From Taeniopygia guttata (taxonomy: Eukaryota > Chordata > Aves > Passeriformes > Estrildidae): a stretch of DNA of 64,000 nt. The translations under genes and the position numbers were made by a program. Shown here piece after piece: positions 25,818 to 36,900 of this stretch (position 1 is its first letter; each line of letters starts with the position of its first letter). The DNA is taken from positions 69,507,514 to 69,571,513 of the forward strand of contig NC_133063.1 of assembly GCF_048771995.1 (NCBI RefSeq), given 5' to 3'. The notes under the pieces are model-generated. The model saw nothing but the letters and a program-made list of their open reading frames with translations, was not told where the DNA came from and ran no database searches.

Positions 25818-28800
25818 TCCAGAATTCTTTTGGCACTAAAGACTATCTCATTCAGTTTTCCAACTTGAGTCTGTGAGGATACATGGCACTTCAAACACCT
25901 CATAGTGCAATTTGACATCTTGTCTTACCACAAGAATTAATGTTTTTCCAGAAACAATCTACTCACTCAATCTGCTGATATCTTGACCTGTACATGCTGG
26001 TTTTGCCAATACTTATTTTCTAAATTCAGGCATTTTTCAAATAGTTCTGTTAAAAAAAAAATTCTGAGAAGACAGCTGTCTTCCCATTTTTTCTCCCCTT
26101 TTGTTAAAATTACTGGTAGAGCAAAAATGAGAGTAAAGGAGGAAAAAAAAAAGATTTTTCTGTTATGGAAACTTGCTTAGTGTTTTTACTTGAAGTAAAA
26201 AACTTGAAGTAAAGAACTTCCAAGTACTTGAACTATTGTAGTGATATTTTGAAAATGTCTGTGACTTTTTAAAGTATTCAACAAGTGTTTAATTTCTCCC
26301 ATCAGAGATCCAGGGGAGAAATTTACTGGTATACTCCAGCTCCACGCAAGATGGCACTAATGCACTGGCAGCCACAGACAGGTATTACTTTAACGAGACT
26401 TCATCAGAGAGAATTGTGACTGATGGGTGTTTCACTGCCTTTCTTTCAAAGCAGGTTACCAAAGATACCATTCATCTTCACCCACTGAGCCCCTTGCAAC
26501 CAATCAAACCATTTTGATCTGTCCAAATCTTTCCTTGACGAGTGCAGTGGACCTCTGTACTGCAGGTCTGGCAAACCTCTGTGTTACAGAGATCTGTAGA
26601 GGGGTCAACATGATCGTGCAGCAGATTTCAACAATACAAGAATAGATAAGGAAGAGGTGGAGGGGCAGAACTGTGACTTATTGCTCGGAAAAAGGTACAG
26701 GTTTCTGAAGAAAGGACCTAGGATTTAAGAAACAGCACAGAGAATGGAGACTAGTTTCTGTAGGGCATAAGAAGCCACTGTGATTCATGCCTGTGGAAGG
26801 GAGGCTGGTTTGAGCTACATCAGACTTCAAACACAGGCAGGAGCCCACCTGCAGTAGGGGCTGCAGCTCTTGCTCCTCTTTGTTGGTACAGCTTGTGGCT
26901 GCAGACAAGAATTGAATTATGTGATTTCACTGATATTGTCAATATTCATGGCACCACATGGCATCACTCACAGGGGATATAGCCTTTCCTGTTCCAATTC
27001 GCAGTCTGTCAGGTCATAGTACAGAGACCACAGGAAAAAATCAGACAGCATCATATATTGCATGGTGCTGTTAGATTGTCAGCATTCCTGAAGGCAGGCA
27101 GTATTTCTCTAGTCCAGAAAGCAACAGGTATTGCTTACATTACAAAAGACCCATGCAAAATTATAAAGACATTTCATTATAACACAAATCTGGCATCCAT
27201 TAGATAGGCAGTCATGTCTCCTTTGTTCTTGTCATATTTTTAAAAATAATATTTAAATTATAAGGCATATTTTCTCCACAAACAGCTGGTCCAGAAATAA
27301 TTGAACCTTGGAAATGTTAAGTGTGATACCTAACAAAAAAATGAGTCAACTAAAAATTGAAGTAGTTATAATTTGTGCTGATGCAGATATTCATTAGGTA
27401 GTTTATTTGTGATTTATACATGATAAGGAAGAAAGAGGAACACAGAATTAGAACTAAAATAAATATTTGAAAGAAAGCAAGTATATTTTCTCTTATCTTT
27501 ACATGTAGCACACTTGGATGCATCAGTTTGAATTTTACCATAATGATTTGGATGTTAAATAATTAATTGTTCTCTTCAATTTTATAATCCAGATTGAGTA
27601 GGAAACATAGCATGCTAGAGATAGCCTGTAGAACTAGTATCTGGAAAGTAGGCTATATCTGTATCTGAAAGATTATCTACAAAATAAATTCCAAAATCTA
27701 TCAATCAAAATAGTTAGTTTGAAAGAAACTGAAGAAAGAAATTGAAGATCAATGCCCTGAATTTGTAGAATTTAGCAAGCCAATTTCCTTGTTTTACCAC
27801 AGTATATTTACTTAAGTACGCTTGAAGTGTACTCACTGTAAACATAGATGACTGGACATTTTAACCCCATAACTAATCATTTAACTTGTGACAGTAACTT
27901 TTTTCTTTTCTTTTAGATTTTAGGGATGAATGTTCAGCAAAACAATCCAGATTTTTAATATTTTACACTAATGAAGAAAGATGATTGCAACCTTGTAGAT
28001 TTTTACCTTTTTTTTGTTGTTGTTCTACTATTTGACTTTCTTGAAAACAGGAATTGTGTGAAGGAAAATCCTAGCAGAACACAGAGCTAAGATAAGCCTG
28101 TGGCTTTGACACAGAGTTTTTTGTTTGCTGTAGGGGAAATCACTATGTTATCTGGTCTTCATAGTCAACTTAAAGCATTTATCATAAACTAAAAGCTTCC
28201 ACTTCATTCTGGGAATGTTTTTGTAGTCATATTTTGTTCTTACTGGAAAGAAACTTCACAGCTTGGCTTATGATTATTTTGTCTGGGTAACTCATGTACA
28301 CCACATAGCTGTGCAAGCAAAGTTGCCATTTACAAATGTCATGTTTATTGCTAAACTATTTCAAGCTTATTAAAATGTGAGCTTCCTCTAAATCCTTTAT
28401 TTGGGCTCCTACCTGTCTTGAGACCTCTGTGCTTCTCTGTGCTTGTGGAGATGTCTCTGTTGGGCTGATATCCCCTGGGAAGGGCCTGGAAGCAACAGGG
28501 ACAGCAGTCTTTGTCTATCTGGAGGTAGGTGTGAGAGGTGTGCAGAGGAGTTTTTATAGCATAACCTAATACCTACATCCTTCTTTCTGAGGAAGTCATG
28601 TTATATGTTGTTGGAAGATTTGAACACAATTAAACTCATTGCTGGTAAACACCTCCTCATCAATGTACTGTATCAACAGAACACCCGATGGCTTCCAGGA
28701 AGGGATTCTTGTGGTTTCTCAAACACCTCCTGGCTTATGGTCCACAAAACCATTAATTTCATACTGCAGGTGGCAGTATGCATAGGGCATAGAGAGCACA

Positions 28801-29399
28801 GGGTTTGGGTGTCCTTCCCCTCCTTCAGTACACATCTCTGAGATGTGTATGCTACCATGGATCACACTTTTGTATTTGATTTATATTTTACCCTGTAAAT
28901 ACACTCATTAGTAAACTGTTCTTACAACCGCTCTTTAGTTCTTTAGTAATGTCCTGAGTTAATATTGTTATTTCAGGGCTGCTTTCTCAGAAAAGTTATG
29001 GCTGAGATTTTGTTAGGATTATGTTTCATAACATAAGAAATATTATTGCAACAAAAAAACTATACACGACAGTGTATGACCAGATCGTATTATCACGTTA
29101 TTAAATTGGAGGTTTGTCTCCCAGAAGGCTCTTTAAGTGGCAGGGAACAGAGCTATTTAAATAAATTGCTTATTTGTCTCTGGAGAAGCAGGACATAGCT
29201 CCTGGAATTTATGGATAGCCTGGATACTGTATCATCACTTCCAGTCTTTTGACACCAGTCATCCTCCGCATGAGTATCTATCAGTCACGCAAGACATGCG
29301 TTTAAAGTGAATGATTTCACCACGTTAAAATGAAAGGATAGGAAGAGGCATGGGAAGCAGGGTAGGGTGAGAGTAGTGATCCCGCTTTTGGTTTTGTTT
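25818..29399. other. Interval between the two CpG-rich patches
   Basis: AT-rich DNA. It is intergenic if PLGRKT starts at 25.2 kb, or the first PLGRKT intron if transcription starts at 29.4 kb. I see no exon, RNA gene or clear transposon. Short GC-richer segments near 26.6-26.9 and 28.4-28.8 kb carry only chance reading frames. Confidence 0.5.
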
Positions 29400-29830
29400 T
29401 CTAGAGCTCACTGCTCTTAGGAGAAGAGAAGTTGCCTGGAGAACGCCCCGTTCCGGCGCGGCTGAAGCGCTGGGAAACGTGAGGCGCAGGAGCACGGCGC
29501 TGGGTGGGGGTTTCGGGCGGGTTTCCGCGAAGGGCCGCGAGGGGAGCGGTTCTCGGCAGGGCCGCGGCCGGGGCCGGGGTTGGACTCGGGTGTAACACAG
29601 TGGTCCGACCGCGGCCTGGCCGAGGTGGGGCGGGAGAGGCTCCGCACAGCTTCGGCGGCCGCGGAGAGAGCCCCAAGCAGGGAGGAGCCGGCCAGCAGCT
29701 CCGCGGGGCCGCCGGCGGCCGGAGCCTGTCCCGGTGCCGCGCCGGCCTCGGCCCGCCCTGAGGGGAGCGCGGCGCCCGAGCCTGCCCGGGGCGTTCTCCC
29801 TGGGAGCTTTGCTGTCCTTGGGAATGCCCG
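29400..29830. promoter_or_regulatory. CpG island between PLGRKT and CD274
   Basis: The strongest CpG island in the window: dozens of CpGs in 430 bp, with GGGCCGCGGCCGGGGCCGG and similar. It sits 4 kb upstream of the CD274 signal-peptide exon, which begins at an acceptor and so needs an upstream non-coding exon. By analogy with human CD274, whose first exon is non-coding, the island is the likely CD274 promoter. It could also serve PLGRKT on minus as a divergent promoter. Possible plus donors are AAAC|GTGAGG (29478) and ACAG|GTGAAA (about 29879); neither can be confirmed. Long frames on both strands follow from high GC. Confidence 0.65.
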
Positions 29831-29933
29831 CTGGCAGGCAGGGCTGAGACAGGTGTCTGGGAAATTGGTTGCAAAACAGGTGAAAAACCCCAAAACTCAA
29901 ACTCCACCACCGCAGTTCAGAACTGTGCAGTAA

Positions 29934-30020
29934 AAATATATTTATATATACGAGTGTGAATATATATAATTTTTTCATATATACGAGTATCTAGCTATCT
30001 ATACAGAGTATCTGTGTATA
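29934..30020. repeat. AT-rich low-complexity run
   Basis: TATATA-rich DNA just after the CpG island, with ATATATACGAGT occurring twice and TATCT units after it. Confidence 0.6.
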
Positions 30021-33000
30021 AACAACAAAATTAAACAACAAGAACTAAAAGAAACTCAACAAAACACAATGCCACCTGTCCTAGTCTTTTATTTGCTGGT
30101 AAAAATTTACATGGAAAATGCAACCCTGTGACCTCAAGGCAAGTGCTGAAAAAGCAGAAGCTAATTTCCTGACATTGAAAGGTCACTACATTGAAAGCTG
30201 GCTTCTCTGATCTCACAGTATTTTATAAATGTGTTTCAGTTTCTTTCTGTTGCACCTTTTTTTTTTTTTTTTTTCTCCACAGAGACAATATAATTTGGCC
30301 TTTAGTTTTAATAGTTTTAAAAACTCTTAATAGTTTTTAAAAGCAGCAAAAATGCCAGTGGAAATTAACATTTATCGGTCTCACCCACCCCCTCAATCTT
30401 CTAAGGTAGTTTCAGGTTGTTACAACGTAAGTGTTACATTCAGCTATTCTATGGTTTCCACATTCATCTCACACATCAAGTAAAAACATTAACCTTTATC
30501 AGTCAGACAAATGATTCCACATTACGTGGTTTTTCTTCTATGACAGATACTGTGAGGAGGCTGTCAAGTGGAAAGAAGAAAACAGTGAAAATATTTTAGA
30601 GTGCTCATTTCACAGTATTTTAACTCCTCTGAGAATTTCAGCCCTTTTCTGATGTATGTGAAGACAACTTAAGAGAATGAGTTTACACTGAAACATATGT
30701 TTACAGTTGTATTTTGTGCTGTTGACCTGGTTCTTCTACTACAGTCTACAAGTTAATGTGAGTACATCCTTTTGCTTCTAACGCTTGAGGGGGCAGGGGG
30801 GGTTCTGTATTCTTAATTGACTTCTAGAATCAAGAAAATTAAAAAGACAGTGCTCTCTGTTTTTTGCTAACATAGTTCATAGGATTAAGAACTCTTTTTT
30901 CACTACACTGTAGCAAGGCAAGGCCCTTCATTGTGTCCAGACCTTGGGAGAATACCTGTTTTTACAAGACGAGGGTAGGAAATGCTTTTCCTGTTATTCC
31001 TACATTATTCCTATTCCTATGACCTTTACGGACATGAAAAAAATTGTGTAGAAAGTTCTAGTTGTTGTTAGCAGCTTTTTGGCATGGCTTGAGATTAATA
31101 ATCTAGGGACCCTGAGTTTGTGTAGATGGGTGACCACTTGTAATTGGTGTTCCAAGGACTAGTGCTCACACATAGCTTTCATTGGATTACATGTTTCTTA
31201 AAATGCCCATGGTATTTTTATATTCTAATTTTTGCAGCATTTATGTCTTTGGTTACAGTGAACCACAGTTAGCAATACAGAATTTTCCCTGCTGGGGAAC
31301 TTTCCAATAATGGGGAAGTTTCCTAAAGAAGTAGATGTAGTTACATCAACATTTAAGTTGTCACATGAAGTCTTTTGACAACTAGTTTTTTTTTTTTCCC
31401 TGTCTTTTTCATTTGATCGTGTCAGAAACGTGCAGCAGCAGAACTGAGGAGCAATTTGCACAGTGAATATACTTCGGTTTTAAAAAACTGTCACAGATGT
31501 TGGAAGCTGGCAGGAGGACAGAAGGGGAATTGTGGTAGGTTCTGTAAGAAAAACAGCAAGCAGATAGCTTTAGTAAAGGACTTCAACTGACGTCAAGGTC
31601 TCAGACTGATCCAGAGGATTCTTCTGCTCAGGGCAAAACAGGAGAAGGTTCTATAATGGTTATTGGTTTTCTTTTTGCATGTGCACCTGGATTTGACCCG
31701 GACCTACATTTTTTCCCCTCTGGAAGTGAAAAATTGAATACAGCAGCAAACTTTCTGAGTCTTGAGGAAATTTGTGAGTAGTAGTCATACTTTTTTCTGT
31801 ATTGTAAAGCTTGTTTTCCTCTACAGTGGGAGGAATTGTGGGGGAAATGCTAATAAATTACAGTGGGGAAATGCTAATAAATTTCAGCAATTGCAGGACA
31901 TAAACATGGGTCTTAGGACTATAAAAGCTAACTTGTTGTCGTCTGTCTTCCGGGAGTTAATCAGAACTCCTCTCCTGGAGATCATGCCAACACTTAGCTT
32001 TCCTGTCAATAAGGTGGATAGGGGTTGCAGGCAGGAGTATGGGTATCTTTCAGTATCCTGACTGTAGTGCACATACTGTTTGTTCCAAGCAGTGTACTAG
32101 TTCAAGCAGTCTGCTTTGTTATGAGCAGTTTACAGCCCCTACTTAAAAAAAAAATAGAAAGTATTTTGAGTCAATGTGCTGCAACTCTGATCTTTCTGAT
32201 AGGAGGAGTGCACAAGACCCAGTCAGTCTCAGCAGCAGGCTTGTCTACAGAATAAGGGTGATTATGGCACATTTGTGTGATGGGTATACCTCTATCCTGT
32301 TTGAAAAGCTTTACTTTGGAGCTTAGTTGGTGGAGCTCGTTACTATAGCAGGGGAATCATGATGGAGGCATTCTGATGCATATGTGCTCAGGGAAGCTCT
32401 TGCAGACCCACAGGATTGGGCTGCAATTTTCTAGTGCTTCAAGAACATCGCTTGTGGCTAAGGAATAAGTCTGGTACCTAATAATTTTATTAAGCCTAGG
32501 ATTTATCAATTAATCATATCTTGCACCCTGAAAATCTTCTTTGTATTTTTCCTGCACCTGTTTTCAGACCATGCTTACATTGTTGACAGTGTAGTGGACT
32601 ACCTTCCTTTCTCAGCTCTATATGCATTGCTTGCTGCAAATCAGATGTTGGGAACAGGCAGCAACAGTCTGAGGAAAAGAAGTAGCTTGAATCAAATTAT
32701 TAGAAGCAGTCTAGTTCCCTTAAGCCATAGCACTGTAAGAGCATATATATCATATGAATTCAAGACAAAATTATTTTTTCACTATCATCTTAAAGTTGAC
32801 AATCAGAGAAAGAAAGATGAAACATAAAAATGGTGAAGAATGGCAGTTAAGATAAAATTTCATAATTTAGAAAGTGTTATGAGCATTACAGTTGTCTAAT
32901 TTCTTAACAGATTCTGAAACTACCACTAGAAAACAGCTAAAGGCAATCCTTCCTTATTTTGGTGGATGTTTGGGGGGCCAAAATTAGAACTTTATTTAGA

Positions 33001-33847
33001 AAAAAAAATATTCAATTTTCTGTATTTATGACTTGAAATACAGACTTACCAAAAGCAGTGGGTGTGTGAAGATTAAATGTAAGAGTTGATATTAATAAGC
33101 ATTTTAAAATGTTAAAATGTTGTGTAGCACTGTAAAACGTATGTCAGTAAAAAAAGGAAAAACTTCTGACAGAAGAATGACATTACTTTTGTATTTAGAG
33201 GTAAAGCAGCAGAAATTCAAGGCAATAGATTCTGCTTGTAGATGAACTGGTTTTGTCACTGTTTTACAAAGGCACTATTGTGTGAGTGGTTGACTGATAG
33301 TTGTTATTGCTTAAATATGAGTTACGAGATGAACTACTGCATGAATTGTTTTCACAATATATGTAACTTTGTGAGCCTCCTAGTATGTACTGTGGGACCA
33401 GGGTAAAAAAGCAGGGTGTATTCACAGTATGTTACAATAAAGCAAACAGGTGGGGAGAAACCAAAGTTCTATTTCCTGCACTGACTGAATGTAGAAAATT
33501 CTTTCATTCTCCTAATGGGAGCAACATTTCCTGCTATAGTTAGGGGTACAACTGGGTATTTGTGAGTACTTTTTCATTAATCAACAGATAATGATAAAGC
33601 ATCTATTTAGCCATAGTCAAGAACAGATATTTAAAGCAAATAAAGTAAGGTGTTTTTCCTGGACCCACCCATGCAGGAAGATTTCTGCCTGATTATCTAC
33701 TGGGTGCAGTTTTGTCCTGTTTTTAAATAGGGTGGAATTCAGTGTCTCTTGTCCAGTTCTCTGTGTGGATTGACTATAAAGTGTATTTGATAGTGCAGCT
33801 CAGAAAGTGAGTATGTATTTATATCTATCCATTTTTTATCATTTTAG
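30021..33847 (+). other. Presumed CD274 first intron
   Basis: If transcription starts in the CpG island, this is the first CD274 intron. It holds a CRE palindrome (31588), a local 24-bp duplication (31839-31886, AATGCTAATAAATTNCAG type) and poly(T) runs. I see no exon or clear transposon. Confidence 0.5.
31588..31595. promoter_or_regulatory. CRE-type palindrome TGACGTCA
   Basis: A perfect 8-bp CREB/ATF palindrome in CpG-poor DNA, 2.3 kb upstream of the CD274 ATG. Function is not shown by sequence alone. Confidence 0.35.
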
Positions 33848-33916
33848 GTTCCATTTACATCATGGGAAGGCCTTTGTTTCTGTATGTATTTTTATTCTAC
33901 TGGCATTTCCTAAATG
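33848..33916 (+). CDS. CD274: CD274 signal-peptide exon
   Basis: The exon begins after acceptor ATCATTTTAG and has 14 bases of 5' UTR before ATG 33862. It reads MGRPLFLYVFLFYWHFLN plus one base and ends at donor AATG|GTAAGG. The match to the human leader (YWHLLNA) confirms the start. A non-coding exon must lie upstream. Confidence 0.95.
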
Positions 33917-36900
33917 GTAAGGTAACATAAGTAAAACTGTTTTAATATGTTTTCTTTCCATGTATAAGCATAGAAATGTTAATTTCTCCAGTTTTCCCTC
34001 AGCTGCTAGCATTTGAGCTTGTTTCCTTAATGTTTTAAGTGAAAAGGTCTAAGCATGGCTTTACATTAAACTAGATACCTGGTATTTTGATATGGGGCCA
34101 GGGTAAAATCCCTGTCAGTGTTCTAGCAGAGGCACCATTTAAAACAAGGTACCATTGGCATTACACCAAAGATTTTCTAGGCTCTATCAAACCTGGGAAA
34201 TGTTATGTATTCTTTAACATTGTGGGTAAAAAACAATTGGCATTTACATAAACAGGACATTCCCATTGAAGGCACTAATACTTACCTGTTACAAGAGCAG
34301 TGTTCTCAAAGCAACAGCTGAGGGGCTGTGTATACAGCTCACTGTTTTTAGTACAGCATCACACTGTGTGTGCACAAAGCAGGTGTCTGCAGGTATGAGT
34401 GCCCATTGTGTGTGTATACAGCTAGTCACACACTTGGACAACTACAGACCAAAATGTTTAACTTTCCAGAACAGAGCAGATACTTTGGTCCTTACAATTT
34501 CCTATGGATATGGTAAGACATGACTTCAAAGATTAGGTGTATTATTGAAAAATTAAGTTTTTCTTCCAAATTTTGTTTTTCAGCTTTATTCACTGTTGAA
34601 GCTCCTCAGTCACTCTGCATTGTGGAACATGGGAACAATGTAACCATGGAATGCACATTTCCAGTGAATGGGAAATTAGAGTTTAGAGATTTAAGTGTCA
34701 GCTGGGAAAAGAAAGATGAGTTGAAGCAGGTTTATGTACTTCACAAAGGAGAGGAAGACTTCAAAAGTCAGCATATTGACTTCAGGGGAAGAATAAAATT
34801 GTTGAAAGAAAATCTGAACTTGGGACAGTCTCTCCTTCAGATCACTGATGTGAAGCTCAGAGATGCAGGGGTTTACCGCTGTGTTATTGCCTATGGGGGA
34901 GCTGACTACAAGACAATCCATCTGAAAGTCAAAGGTGTGTGTGCTACTACCAGAGGTTCAATACTCTGATACTCTTAAAAGATTTCAGAGGAGATTCTGA
35001 AGCAAGATATATCTGGATTAGCAGTTAAAGAAACCTCATTGGAAACAGGAGCTATCCAATGGTGCTTGCGCAGCTGTGTAACTTGGCACTTCTGTTTCGG
35101 TTGAATCTGTGTTCTGTCCTTTAAATCCCCTATGACATGTAAGGACTCAGGCTGCAAAATCACGTAGAGAGTACAAAGACCATAAAGCCTAGTAAGCTTT
35201 CTAAACCACATCAAAATTGTAATAAATCCTGTACCTCCAGTTACAGACTCAATAGCGTTACTTACTTTTCCTGTTAAAATCCAAGCTGAAACTTGACCCT
35301 GGGGGCTGGGGAAAAAGAAAAGGTGTCTTTCACTTAATCCAGGCTGTGCTTTTAGATTCCTATTGGTAATGATTTTTTTTTTCCCAATTGTTTAGCTCCT
35401 TACAGAATTATAAACCAAGGAGTGGTGAGCACAGGACGCAACGAATGGAAGTTGACATGTCAGTCAGAAGGATATCCAAAAGCTGAAGTGATATGGCAGA
35501 ATAGAAACTACGAAGATTTGACTGATAAGGCAAACACAAGGTTTGAAACTGCAAGTGACCAGTTGTACCATGTGACAAGTACCCTTACAATCAAAAGTGG
35601 AATTGATGAGATTTTTTACTGTATATTCTGGAATAAAGAGCTGCAAGAAAATACAACTGCCATTCTACACACAGCAGGTAACACTTCTAAATTTCATTTA
35701 TGGTATACACTTCAAGTTGCTAATGTAATCTTGTCCCAGTCAAATCAGCTGTGATTTGTTTCTCTTTCCAAATTTTGAAGAGGCTAGAAAGAAAGACATA
35801 TCTGTGTCATTAAGTTTTGTTATTAATGTATACTTTCACCATACTAACACGTTCATCATCCATGTATGGTCAGAATTTAAAGACTGGAATTTTGCGTGAC
35901 CTGCAGGTATATGGAAATTGAGTTTAAATGTTTAAAAAGTTCTATTATTTGGAAGACATGCAACTCAGCACCTGGAAATTAAATCCTTCCATCTTCCAAG
36001 AATATTCTGTTTTGTTGATGATTATTGTCACATAAACTTGAACAATATAGTCTTTTCCTGACACTACAGCTTTTGCTTTGAGCACATTTAAATCTAAGTA
36101 ATTGTACACAGATTTTTTTCCCTCATAAAGTCAGAATTGAAGGAAAACTCATAAATGCACAAGACTAATACAATTCCTAATTAAACCTTTTAAACTAGGC
36201 AGCTCCTCTGCTGCTTTTGCTTTTGATTATTCTTTTCTGCATTGTAGCCTGATATGTTTCCAACCAGACTGGAGACCCAATCCAACTCAAAAATAGTATT
36301 TCTCTTTGTCACACTGTTACTTAGTGAGGTCATTTACCTTGTCCAGTTCACCACCTAAACTGTGCAGTCACACTTTCTGACATGACAAGGGTTTGAAAGG
36401 GGCAGGTTTAGAGTGAGAAAGCCAAGTAATTCTTTCAATGGGCAAGTTTGATTTTAACAAGAAAAATATCTGGGATTCAAGAACACCACTTACCCTTTGC
36501 ATTTACAGCAATCATTACCAGATGAAAGGAACTCTGTCCTCTTTTTCAATTACCTTTTTCCTGTAATACTGATGAGAAACTAAGCCAGATGTAACACTTT
36601 GACAAGCAGAATTCTGATGTGATCAAAGGCTCTATCACATGGAATGCAGAGAACAAAGACAAATATTAATATGTTCTATCTTCCCCCACCCTTATTTGAA
36701 AATAAGTGTTATGTGCACCATTAACACCTGACCTTAGACACAATCTATTATGTTATCATGTCTTAATGGCTGATAACAAAAATAATACAGTGAAAAAGAA
36801 CGGCAAAGGGAGGATCTTATGCAATTATGTAATGTCTTATCCCCCACCTGTTTTTCTTGAAGATTCGACTGATGGCATTCTTCAGACTGAGAGCAGACGC

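Noticed and set aside
29380..29403. ISRE-like TTTTGGTTTTGTTTTC next to the CpG island
   Set aside because: On the other strand it reads GAAAACAAAACC, which lacks the GAAANNGAAA spacing. Not called.
29325..29978. Long open frames on both strands (up to 217 codons) in the CpG island
   Set aside because: Several overlapping frames on both strands, Pro/Arg/Gly/Ala-rich content and no family similarity. High GC removes stop codons; this is an island, not a protein gene.
32310..32370. tRNA-like stretch (GGAGCTTAGTTGGTGGAGCTCG)
   Set aside because: An A-box-like word is present, but I find no B box at the right distance and no cloverleaf. Not called as a tRNA or SINE.
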